A stretch of DNA of 6,460 nucleotides from Hyphomicrobiales bacterium (lineage in GTDB: Bacteria; Pseudomonadota; Alphaproteobacteria; Rhizobiales; NORP267). The notes under the pieces are model-generated. The model ran no database searches. It was not told where the DNA came from and worked only from the letters and a program-made list of their open reading frames with translations. Shown in pieces: positions 1 to 6,460 of the stretch. Position numbers and translations under genes: made by a program. Location: assembly GCA_016764455.1 (NCBI GenBank), contig JAESRU010000039.1, positions 1,332 to 7,791 of the forward strand, written 5' to 3'. The first letter of the stretch is position 1. The number at the start of each line of letters is the position of its first letter.

Positions 1-2387
1 TCGTCACCCCCGACTGGCAATCCGGCCAGCAGCAACCAAGGCGAAATGTCATCCGATATCAGAAATAAATCACCAGAAACGGATTGTTCCTGACCGGGAA
101 AATACCATCCGCCAAATTCCAGCTTGCTATCAAGAAGTGCGGCATTCGCGACCATTGCCAGAGATTCCGAAGACCGCCCCTCAAGCGAGATGTTCAAGGA
201 TGCCGCATCATGGATGTTGCCCAAATCGGCGGCCGACATCTGCACGCCGAACTGTCGCAGAATATTTTTCCCGGTTTCATCAGCTATCACCAGATTGGCG
301 GTGACCAAGCCATCGTCAATGTGGGTAAGTTGGCCTTGAAAAGCAGCTTCAAGCGCAAGACTCGTGTTTGAAAATTCACCCTGAAGGTTCAGCGTTACCG
401 CTGTATCCGCACTCTGACCATTCGCAGAAACATCTATATTGACCAAAGCCGGGCTAAGGGCGGCGGCCTGATCGTCGGATATAGCTGGCATATCAAACAC
501 GCCTTCCAGGACCGACCGCAGCTTGGCCACATCAGGCACTTCCAAACGGGCATGAATTTCACCGTTGGCAGACTCAAAAATATCATCTATTTGGCCGCTG
601 CCAACAATTTGCGCGCCAGACAGATCTGCAATTTCCAATTTGTGGATCGTCAGAGCCTTGCCTGAAATACCGATGTCGATATCAATACCCTCAGCGGAAA
701 TTCCGCCACCCGTAAGCGCATCCGCGGTTAGGCGGATTATCATATCACGACCGGCCAAAAGCGCGTCTGCAAACCGGTCCACAATTCCTTCACCATCGAG
801 ATCAACAGCATCGGTTGAAAAATATCGATCCAGATCAAGCGTACCAAAATCAACAGAGATGTTTATGTCGCCGGGACTATCACCAACTGGAAAAGAGAAA
901 CCGCCAGATATTTTATTTCCATCTATAGTCACGACGGTATCGGTCAGAGATACCCGGTCAGTTGACACCGAAACCCCGCCTTCAAAATCAAATTTTGTGC
1001 GTTGGCCGGGTGTCAGCAAAGGCCCAATCAAGGCGCGGTCAATTCCGGCCCAGGAAGCAAAGGCTGCTCCATTGTCGATTGCGAGCCGAACCACACTTTC
1101 CAATGAAGGTGCTACGCCGGGCACATAAGTGCCGGCAACAGATAAATCTGCCCCACCGGGAAATCGTCCTGTGAGCCGGTTGATTACAATTGTCTCATTA
1201 CGAAGCGCCAGATCGGCCCCAAAATTTTCAACCAGCCCTCCGCCGAGCAAAACCCCATCGGCGCTGATCGACAGCTCTATCGGCACCGCCAATCCTGTAA
1301 TCTTTGCAGCAAGTTCGTTGAGCGCAGCCACCAGTTCAACCGGCGGACGGGTTTCGCCAACAGCCCCACCGCTGGCCAGAATACGGTCCAGATCAAGACG
1401 CCGGGTCGCAAAAACCCCTGAAAATTTTAGCACAGGATAAAGGCCTGCGCGCGCAGCTCCTTGAAGAGATACAGCGCGGTCCGCCTCACCGATTGTCAAA
1501 TTGATGTCTTCCAGCAAAAGATCATCGACACGACCGCCAATGCTGCCGGTTAGTTTCCATGGAAAATCAAGCCCACGCTCTTCGCCTGCCTGCACCTGCC
1601 GCGAGCCATCATCAAACTCATCCGCACCAAGTTCATTGACCTTGGACAAACTGGATGAAGCGGAATTTTGTTCGATCGCAATTGTCCCGACGATCCCGAG
1701 ACGGTTGCCAAGGTTGGACAAAATACCATCAAGGGCCAACTTTCCATTGAACGATTCCAGCGACAATTTGGTGTGAACGCCGCCGTCTCTTGCCCGACCA
1801 GTACCAAGGCCGAATTCATAATTCACACCGTCGCTGTCGAACTGGCCTTCCATTTTAATCGGCCCAAGCAGACTTTCCGCATTTCCAGATATCGCGATGC
1901 TGGCGATCGTGTGTATCGGTCGTCCGGTCTCATCGACAAAGGCCAACGTGCCGTCGGCAACCTCAAACGCGCCCACCGCAATAGTTTCCCCTCCCAATTC
2001 GGTCGCGGACCTCGATCCAAAATCAAGGCTGCCGTCTGCACCTAACGGGAGACTGACGATGGGTTGTAAAAAGCTGACCTGGAGTATTTCAGTTTGCCCA
2101 CGCAAAAATGCAGACAGGGAAAATTCAGCCGACAGGTTCGGGACGATCACCATAGGAAACGGCAAATCGTCGTGAAGGATTTCAAGCCCAGAAATATCGA
2201 TCCGCCCGGTCGGCAGAAACCTGATATCCAGATCGCCGGAGATTGTGGCATCCAGGCCGGTAATTTCGGTTATGCGGGCTTCGATTGTGTCGCGATAGTC
2301 TGACCAGTCGATAAAATACGGCCCCACCAGTGCCGCCACCAGCGCCAGAACAATTGCCACACCAAAACTTAGCAGAAAGGAATTCAC
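1..2387 (-). CDS. AsmA-family envelope protein, 3' end beyond the left edge
   Basis: The reading frame is open for 795 codons from a GTG at 2387 to the window edge, with no stop. Residues 4-26 (FLLSFGVAIVLALVAALVGPYF, without its last residues) form one hydrophobic segment, a likely N-terminal inner-membrane anchor. It is followed by the AsmA N-terminal signature IDWSDYRDTIEARITEITG and then DLDIRFLPTGRIDISGLEI. The rest is the low-complexity, beta-rich, Gly/Asp/Leu pattern of AsmA proteins, with the family-like motif LDLDR at about 331 and again at 517, suggesting repeated units. AsmA relatives sit in the inner membrane with a long periplasmic part and are linked to outer-membrane biogenesis and phospholipid transport; the exact role of this one is unknown. 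An in-frame TAA lies only three codons before the GTG, and the first in-frame ATG is at about residue 79, after the anchor, so GTG is the start. It follows the D-lactate dehydrogenase gene by 55 bp on the same strand. Family assignment is firm; the C terminus is not visible. Confidence 0.88.
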   Translation of the reverse strand, partial: MNSFLLSFGVAIVLALVAALVGPYFIDWSDYRDTIEARITEITGLDATISGDLDIRFLPTGRIDISGLEILHDDLPFPMVIVPNLSAEFSLSAFLRGQTEILQVSFLQPIVSLPLGADGSLDFGSRSATELGGETIAVGAFEVADGTLAFVDETGRPIHTIASIAISGNAESLLGPIKMEGQFDSDGVNYEFGLGTGRARDGGVHTKLSLESFNGKLALDGILSNLGNRLGIVGTIAIEQNSASSSLSKVNELGADEFDDGSRQVQAGEERGLDFPWKLTGSIGGRVDDLLLEDINLTIGEADRAVSLQGAARAGLYPVLKFSGVFATRRLDLDRILASGGAVGETRPPVELVAALNELAAKITGLAVPIELSISADGVLLGGGLVENFGADLALRNETIVINRLTGRFPGGADLSVAGTYVPGVAPSLESVVRLAIDNGAAFASWAGIDRALIGPLLTPGQRTKFDFEGGVSVSTDRVSLTDTVVTIDGNKISGGFSFPVGDSPGDINISVDFGTLDLDRYFSTDAVDLDGEGIVDRFADALLAGRDMIIRLTADALTGGGISAEGIDIDIGISGKALTIHKLEIADLSGAQIVGSGQIDDIFESANGEIHARLEVPDVAKLRSVLEGVFDMPAISDDQAAALSPALVNIDVSANGQSADTAVTLNLQGEFSNTSLALEAAFQGQLTHIDDGLVTANLVIADETGKNILRQFGVQMSAADLGNIHDAASLNISLEGRSSESLAMVANAALLDSKLEFGGWYFPGQEQSVSGDLFLISDDISPWLLLAGLPVGGD

Positions 2388-2394
2388 CTCAACG

Positions 2395-2398
2395 CCTT
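2395..2398 (-). promoter_or_regulatory. Shine-Dalgarno core for the GTG-started AsmA gene
   Basis: On the minus strand AAGG (within GTAAGG) lies seven bases before the GTG at 2387. An in-frame TAA at 2399-2397 overlaps it, so translation cannot begin further upstream. This site settles the GTG as the start codon. Confidence 0.6.
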
Positions 2399-2442
2399 AC
2401 CCAACTAAAAAACCGTCCGCCGCACCAGCCCCGCGTCAGAAA

Positions 2443-3840
2443 TCAGACTGGAAAAATTTTCCCCGGATTGAAAATATTCTGAGGATCAAGCGCCACCTTG
2501 ATCGCCTTCATGACATCGACCCCGGGGCCGTGTTCCGCATCCAAAAACTTAATCTTGCCCTGGCCGATACCGTGTTCCCCGGTGCATGTGCCGTCCATGG
2601 CCAGCGCCCGCTCGACGATCCGGTCAAGAATGCCTTGCGCCTTGGCCATTTCTTCCTTGTCGTTGGTATCTACCATAAGGGAGGCATGGAAATTCCCGTC
2701 TCCCACATGGCCAACAATCGGGCCGATCAGACCGCTCGCATCAATATCCGCTTTGGTTTCCATAACGCATTCGGCAAGCCTTGAAATAGGCACACAAACA
2801 TCGCTGGCAATGCCTTCCTTACCGGGCGCCATTTGCTTGGCGGCCCAAAAGGCGTCGTGGCGCGCGGTCCAGAGTTTTGTCCGGTCTTCGGCACGGGTTG
2901 CCCAATCGAAATCGCTGCCGCCAAATTCAGATGCGATTTCAGCAAACCGCTCGGATTGTTCTTTGACGGACGCTTCGCTGCCGTGGAATTCCAAAAACAG
3001 GGTTGGTTTTTCTGCCAATTCCAGATGCGAATAAGCGTTGCTGCCGCGCACCATCACCTCGTCAAGCAATTCGATCCGGGCAATCGGAATCCCGGTTTGA
3101 ATAGTCATGATGGCCGCGTCGCACGCGCCTTTCAATGTTTCAAACGAACAGACCGCAGCTGCGATCACTTCAGGAATGCCAAACAATTTCAGAGTGATTT
3201 CAGTCATGATGCCAAGGGTACCTTCGGACCCGACCATCAACCGGGTCAGGTCATACCCTGCGGAAGATTTCCTGGCCCGGCGTGCGGTTCGTACAATCCG
3301 CCCGTCCGCCATCACAACCGTGACCCCCATCACAACTTCGCGCATGGTGCCGTAGCGCACCGCATTGGTGCCCGACGCGCGGGTGCTGGCCATGCCGCCA
3401 ATGCTGGCGTTAGCGCCCGGATCGATTGGGAAAAACAATCCGGTATCGCGCAGATATTCGTTCAGCTCGACCCGCTTCACGCCGGCCTGGACTGTGCAAT
3501 CCAGATCCTCAGCATTCACCGATAGAATTTTATCCATCTGGCTAAGATCAATGGAAATACCGCCAAACGGTGCATTCAATTGTCCCTCAAGCGAAGACCC
3601 GGCGCCAAAGGGGATGATCGGCACATCACGCGCGGCGCAGACGCGCACAATCTCCGCCACTTCTTCCGTGCTATGGGCAAACACAACCGCGTCCGGCGGC
3701 AGGTTCTTGTGATATGTTGTTGTATGCCCGTGCTGCTCGCGCATCGCCTGGGCCGTAGACACTCGGTCGCCAAAACGCTGGGTCAGAACCGCAATCGCTT
3801 CGGCAACTGCACTTTCATCTTTCTCGTGCCGGGCTTCCAT
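2443..3840 (-). CDS. FAD-linked D-lactate dehydrogenase (LDHD/DLD1 type)
   Basis: A 465-residue flavoprotein of the FAD-binding PCMH / FAD-oxidase C-terminal family, expected to oxidise D-lactate (or a related D-2-hydroxyacid) to the 2-oxoacid and pass electrons to cytochrome c, an electron-transfer flavoprotein or quinone. FAD-binding motifs are PFGAGSSLEG (77-86), PGANASIGGMAS (141-152), SGTNAVRYGTMR (156-167) and GSEGTLGI (204-211). The C-terminal domain carries ARIELLDEVM (254-263), the GHVGDGNFH box (367-375) and GTCTGEHGIGQGK (417-429). By analogy with the family, His368, His375 and Glu422 bind a divalent metal and His423 is catalytic. The segments ARIELLDEVM, PTLFLEFHGS and SDVCVPISRL resemble mitochondrial LDHD more than GlcD or D-2-hydroxyglutarate dehydrogenase. 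No signal peptide or membrane segment is seen, so it is cytosolic or peripheral. The ATG has a strong AGGAGA at 3849-3854, eight bases upstream. The gene is complete and probably leads an operon with the AsmA gene. Exact substrate is inferred. Confidence 0.9.
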   Translation of the reverse strand: MEARHEKDESAVAEAIAVLTQRFGDRVSTAQAMREQHGHTTTYHKNLPPDAVVFAHSTEEVAEIVRVCAARDVPIIPFGAGSSLEGQLNAPFGGISIDLSQMDKILSVNAEDLDCTVQAGVKRVELNEYLRDTGLFFPIDPGANASIGGMASTRASGTNAVRYGTMREVVMGVTVVMADGRIVRTARRARKSSAGYDLTRLMVGSEGTLGIMTEITLKLFGIPEVIAAAVCSFETLKGACDAAIMTIQTGIPIARIELLDEVMVRGSNAYSHLELAEKPTLFLEFHGSEASVKEQSERFAEIASEFGGSDFDWATRAEDRTKLWTARHDAFWAAKQMAPGKEGIASDVCVPISRLAECVMETKADIDASGLIGPIVGHVGDGNFHASLMVDTNDKEEMAKAQGILDRIVERALAMDGTCTGEHGIGQGKIKFLDAEHGPGVDVMKAIKVALDPQNIFNPGKIFPV

Positions 3841-3942
3841 TATTGACGTCTCCTGAGTTCCATATTCGAGGCGTTTGGCTTCATACCACCCTAGCCCCTT
3901 GTTTCTGAGAATACGAGACCGACAGCCAAATTCATGATCCCG

Positions 3943-3948
3943 ATTATA
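3943..3948 (-). promoter_or_regulatory. Candidate -10 element for the D-lactate dehydrogenase operon
   Basis: A perfect TATAAT reads on the minus strand and would give a transcript start near 3936, with a leader of roughly 95 bases before the ATG at 3840. No TTGAC-like -35 hexamer is found 16-18 bases upstream, so the promoter would be weak or activator-dependent. The local sequence is AT-rich, so a chance match is possible. Confidence 0.28.
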
Positions 3949-3993
3949 TATTCATCACTACCTAAACATGGTGCGTTGGAATATGCACCGCAA

Positions 3994-4009
3994 TGTGACA
4001 GACTTCACC
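3994..4009. promoter_or_regulatory. CRP-like operator TGTGA-N6-TCACC
   Basis: TGTGA (3994-3998) and TCACC (4005-4009), separated by CAGACT, match nine of ten bases of the CRP-class palindrome TGTGA-N6-TCACA. The centre lies about 65 bp upstream of the start predicted from the minus-strand TATAAT, near the range used by CRP for activation, and 40 bp before the thioesterase ATG. Catabolite-type control of D-lactate oxidation would make sense, but no regulator gene of that type is in the window. Recognition is by motif alone. Confidence 0.35.
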
Positions 4010-4041
4010 GAAATTTGTTCAGGGGACAGGCGGCAAAAATA

Positions 4042-4530
4042 ATGACGTTTGAGGTACCATTCACATCATCATTGCAGCGAGTCGAAAAGGACTGGATCGA
4101 CTATAACGGCCACCTCAATATGGCTTTTTACAATGTAATTTTTGATCGGAACATTGACCAGGCGCTAGAATTGCTCGGGTTGGGAATTGATTATCTCAAT
4201 CAAAACAACGCCTCCTATTTCACGCTGGAAGCGCATGTTACATATCTCCAGGAATTGAAACTTGACGCGCCGTTGCGGGTAACCCTGCAACTGCTCGATT
4301 ATGACGAGAAGCGATTGCATTGCTTTCAGGAAATTTATCACGCCGAAGACAATTTCCTGGCCGCCACATCTGAAAACATATCTTTGCATGTGGATATGGC
4401 CATAAAAAAATCCGCACCCTTCCCGCAAAATATCCTGACCCGCATTGAAAGCATGCACACAGCGCACAGGGTTTTGGAGCGCAAGCCCCAGGTTGGGCAC
4501 GTTATCGGCATTCCAAAAAAATCGGCCTGA
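4042..4530 (+). CDS. Hot-dog acyl-CoA thioesterase, betainyl-CoA thioesterase-like
   Basis: A 162-residue single hot-dog domain protein of the 4HBT/thioesterase type that should hydrolyse a short acyl-CoA in the cytoplasm. The active-site region is WIDYNGHLNMAFYNVIFD (18-35), with Asp20, Asn22, Gly23 and His24 as the family signature. It is followed by the strand motif TLEAHVTYLQEL (61-72) and by SLHVDMA (114-120). This pattern closely resembles the thioesterase that in many proteobacteria accompanies or is fused to L-carnitine dehydrogenase and cleaves betainyl-CoA to glycine betaine. No carnitine dehydrogenase is visible here, so the substrate is inference. I chose ATG 4042 because the conserved domain starts there and purine-rich AGGGGACAGG lies at 4021-4030, though its spacing is long. 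The in-frame ATG at 3934 has no ribosome site and would add 36 residues without family resemblance. The stop is six bases before the ClC start. Confidence 0.82.
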   Translation: MTFEVPFTSSLQRVEKDWIDYNGHLNMAFYNVIFDRNIDQALELLGLGIDYLNQNNASYFTLEAHVTYLQELKLDAPLRVTLQLLDYDEKRLHCFQEIYHAEDNFLAATSENISLHVDMAIKKSAPFPQNILTRIESMHTAHRVLERKPQVGHVIGIPKKSA

Positions 4531-4536
4531 TCAATA

Positions 4537-6171
4537 ATGTTCCATTTCACTTCCCGGATCACCTCATTTCTGAGCGGACAGGTTTCCCTCAATTTGCAGC
4601 AATTCCGCAGCGAACGCTGGGCATTGCTTTGGACGCTGGCGGCTTTGGTTGGTTTGGCATGTGCTGGTGCCGCAATCCTTTTCCGCTTCGCCATTTCTGG
4701 CATCCAGTTGCTCTGGCTTGGCACAATGTCAGAAACAATCCTGGACATTGCCCATGACCTTCCCTGGTGGACGATCATCCTGGCGCCAACCCTGGCAGGA
4801 TTGGTTGTGGGTGTTATTTTGCAATGGCTGATGCCATCGCGCCGCGCCGAAGGTGTTGCTGACGTTATCGAAGTACAGATGATGCGGGATGGAGAAATCC
4901 CGCTCCGCAATGGATTGTGGAATGCTGTTCTTACAGCCATTTCACTTGGTGGTGGAGCCAGCGCTGGCCGCGAAGGCCCGGTCGTGCATCTTGGCGCAAC
5001 GCTTGCCTCTGCAGTCGGTCGCATGTTCACCCTAACAATTGCTGCACGGCGCATAATCCTGTCTTGCGGCGCCGCAGCCGCCGTTTCGGCGTCGTTCAAC
5101 GCGCCCCTTGCGGGGGTCGTTTTCGCCCATGAGATCGTTTTGGGATATTATTCACGCGCAGCCTTCATCCCAATCGCAGTTTCCAGCGCCACCGCCGCGA
5201 TCATATCCAGATTGTGGTTCGGTGATTTTCCAGCCTTTATAATCCCTTCCTACCAGATCACATCATATTGGGAATTCCCCGCCTTCGCCTTGCTCGGGTG
5301 GACATGCGCCGCAGTCGCAATTCTCTTTCAGTATGGCATCGTGATTGCCGACAAGGCGGCGCGTAACATTGTCATCCCGCTTTGGACCCGTCCGGTCATC
5401 GGTGGCCTGATGATCGGGATCATGGCCCTTTGGATCCCGGAAATCCTTGGTGTCGGCTATGAAGCTACTGACAAGGCGCTACACCAGCAAATTCCACTAT
5501 TGATGCTGATCCTGTTTGTCGCCGCGAAATGTGCTGCGACCGCAATAACGCTCGCCAGCCGGTTTGGCGGCGGCATATTCAGCCCGTCGCTTTATATTGG
5601 CGCGATGACAGGCAGCGCCTTTGGTTTTATCGCCGCCAGCGCCTACCCGGAAATGGCCTCCAGCAATGGCCTCTACGCCATTCTTGGAATGGGCGCGATT
5701 GCGGGTTCCGTATTGGGGGCGCCGCTATCCACAATCCTGATTGTGTTCGAGTTGACCGGTGGCCTCGCCATGTCAGTCGCCCTGCTGGTAACTGTATCGA
5801 TTAGCTATGCCCTGACCCAATTGGTGTTTTCCGGCTCTTTCTTTAAGTGGCAATTGGCCATGCGCGGAATATTCCTTCATGAAGGCAAGCAAAATGCCTT
5901 GTTGAACGGTATCCGAGTGCGCGATTTTTTGCAGCCCGCCAAAGCCGATGAAGCCCCGCCGGAAATCAACCTTGAGACCAGTACCAATTGGTTGTTGAGG
6001 AGCGACAATTTGGAAACGGCTTTGCGCACAATCGACGCGGCAGGCCGCTCACGGGTGCCGGTATTTGATAGAGGCAACCCGGATATTTTTGTCGGCTGGG
6101 CGGTGCATGTAGACGCACTCGAGACCTACAATACGGCCCTTATTCGCGCCAGCCACGAAGAACACAGCTAA
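4537..6171 (+). CDS. ClC-family chloride channel or transporter with short CBS-like tail
   Basis: A 544-residue integral membrane protein with about ten to twelve hydrophobic helices between residues 28 and 440, expected to move chloride or another anion across the inner membrane. ClC hallmarks are GREGP (144-148, gating Glu146), SFNAPLAGVVFAHE (186-199) and GGGIFSPS (344-351). Aligned by eye with the E. coli exchanger, the GSGIP region is AEGVADV (104-110), the internal proton glutamate Glu203 is Ile200 (the preceding Glu202 is kept as Glu199), and the central Tyr445 falls at Phe436/Lys437. The protein may therefore be channel-like or weakly proton-coupled. Residues 458-537 resemble a degenerate CBS region, with SRVPVFD (505-511) and FVGWAVHVDALETYN (518-532); this is shorter than the usual pair. 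It begins six bases after the thioesterase stop with no clear ribosome site, which suggests translational coupling. No other ATG precedes the first helix. Family is certain; transport mode is not. Confidence 0.93.
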   Translation: MFHFTSRITSFLSGQVSLNLQQFRSERWALLWTLAALVGLACAGAAILFRFAISGIQLLWLGTMSETILDIAHDLPWWTIILAPTLAGLVVGVILQWLMPSRRAEGVADVIEVQMMRDGEIPLRNGLWNAVLTAISLGGGASAGREGPVVHLGATLASAVGRMFTLTIAARRIILSCGAAAAVSASFNAPLAGVVFAHEIVLGYYSRAAFIPIAVSSATAAIISRLWFGDFPAFIIPSYQITSYWEFPAFALLGWTCAAVAILFQYGIVIADKAARNIVIPLWTRPVIGGLMIGIMALWIPEILGVGYEATDKALHQQIPLLMLILFVAAKCAATAITLASRFGGGIFSPSLYIGAMTGSAFGFIAASAYPEMASSNGLYAILGMGAIAGSVLGAPLSTILIVFELTGGLAMSVALLVTVSISYALTQLVFSGSFFKWQLAMRGIFLHEGKQNALLNGIRVRDFLQPAKADEAPPEINLETSTNWLLRSDNLETALRTIDAAGRSRVPVFDRGNPDIFVGWAVHVDALETYNTALIRASHEEHS

Positions 6172-6187
6172 TGATCCGGTTCTCGGT

Positions 6188-6460
6188 CTAGTTCCGGTCC
6201 TCATCCAGAAAGTTTCGAACTTTTTGCAGAAACGGCAACGCCTCTTCTATTGCGCCATTCCCAAACGCAATCGTGAACCGCTCAAGTTCCGGTTCCATTT
6301 TTGCTACGGCACGGTCTCGTAATTTTCGGCCCTTTGTGGTCGAGCTGACCAATTTACCCCGCCCATCCGCTGGGTCTGGCCTGACTTTAATCAATTCCCG
6401 CGCCTCCAACCGCTGCAGCGTATTGGTCATTGTCCCTTTGGTGACCTGCATCGCGCGCGC
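6188..6460 (-). CDS. MarR-family transcriptional regulator, 5' end beyond the right edge
   Basis: The last 90 residues of a winged helix-turn-helix regulator; the frame is open through the right edge, so the true start lies outside the window. The recognition helix region MQVTKGTMTNTLQRLEARELI is followed by the wing DPADGRGKLVSSTTKGRKL, with the conserved Asp and Arg of MarR wings. The C-terminal helices (about residues 48-90 of the visible part) would form the dimer interface. The internal ATG at 6451 lies inside the DNA-binding domain and is not a plausible start. MarR proteins are usually cytoplasmic dimers that repress nearby promoters and respond to small ligands. The gene is convergent with the ClC gene, with only 16 bp between the stops and no hairpin terminator visible. 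Ligand and targets cannot be told from this fragment. Confidence 0.87.
   Translation of the reverse strand, partial: ARAMQVTKGTMTNTLQRLEARELIKVRPDPADGRGKLVSSTTKGRKLRDRAVAKMEPELERFTIAFGNGAIEEALPFLQKVRNFLDEDRN

Larger units (their letters stand above)
3841..4041. other. Divergent intergenic regulatory region
   Basis: About 200 bp separate the start codons of the divergent D-lactate dehydrogenase and thioesterase genes, so both transcription units should start here. It contains the AGGAGA ribosome site for the minus-strand gene, a TATAAT on the minus strand, a CRP-like palindrome, and a small GGTGC (3970-3974) / GCACC (3985-3989) inverted repeat with a 10-base loop. No convincing -35 element was found for either direction. 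The plus-strand reading frame is open back to an ATG at 3934, but the 36 residues it would add look non-coding. Confidence 0.7.

Noticed and set aside
565..1128. 187-codon open frame on the plus strand
   Set aside because: It lies wholly inside the AsmA gene on the opposite strand and encodes a Ser/Pro/Arg-rich product typical of an antisense shadow.
2388..2442. Possible intrinsic terminator (T-run on the minus strand) between the D-lactate dehydrogenase and AsmA genes
   Set aside because: The six-T run follows a G-rich stretch with no complementary C-rich arm, so no stable stem forms.
2833..3525. 230-codon open frame on the plus strand
   Set aside because: It is antisense to the D-lactate dehydrogenase, whose motifs are intact throughout; the product has no family resemblance.
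3874..3930. 7-bp inverted repeat TTTGGCT / AGCCAAA with a 43-base spacer in the divergent intergenic region
   Set aside because: A 7-bp match at a free spacing is expected about once by chance in a region of this size, and the arms do not extend.
4338..5099. 253-codon open frame on the minus strand, antisense to the thioesterase and ClC genes
   Set aside because: It overlaps two well-supported genes on the other strand, its product is a low-complexity Ala/Arg/Pro/Ser mix without recognisable motifs, and it is explained as a shadow of the codon use of the real genes.
6172..6187. Bidirectional terminator between the convergent ClC and MarR genes
   Set aside because: The short gap and its flanks contain direct CCGGT repeats but no inverted repeat or T-run that would form a terminator hairpin.

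Overview
The window is most likely from an alphaproteobacterium of moderate GC content. The evidence is the protein families: an AsmA-like protein with the N-terminal 'GPYFIDWSDYR' signature common in that class, a LDHD-type D-lactate dehydrogenase, a stand-alone hot-dog thioesterase of the betainyl-CoA thioesterase type, and a ClC transporter with the 'FGDFPAFIIPSY' loop seen in alphaproteobacterial ClC proteins. The genus cannot be resolved by eye. Protein-coding sequence fills nearly the whole window. No rRNA, tRNA, CRISPR array, insertion sequence or phage gene was recognised.

Layout from left to right. Positions 1-2387 (minus strand) hold the first 795 codons of a large AsmA-family envelope protein that starts at GTG and runs off the left edge. 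Positions 2443-3840 (minus) encode a complete 465-residue FAD-linked D-lactate dehydrogenase. It lies 55 bp upstream of the AsmA gene on the same strand, so the two are probably co-transcribed. Positions 3841-4041 are a divergent intergenic region with a perfect TATAAT on the minus strand and a CRP-like TGTGA-N6-TCACC element. Positions 4042-4530 (plus) encode a 162-residue acyl-CoA thioesterase. Six bases after its stop comes the 544-residue ClC anion transporter (4537-6171, plus), apparently translationally coupled. Positions 6188-6460 (minus) are the C-terminal part of a MarR-family regulator, convergent with the ClC gene and cut by the right edge.

Functionally there are two divergent transcription units. 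The left one pairs D-lactate (2-hydroxyacid) oxidation with a cell-envelope protein. The right one pairs acyl-CoA thioester hydrolysis, possibly releasing glycine betaine, with chloride transport. An osmotic link between thioesterase and ClC is conceivable but is inference. The most unusual single item is the ClC protein: it keeps the gating glutamate, but the positions matching the internal proton glutamate, the central tyrosine and the GSGIP serine of the E. coli exchanger are all substituted. I see no clear evidence of a previously undescribed multi-gene system.
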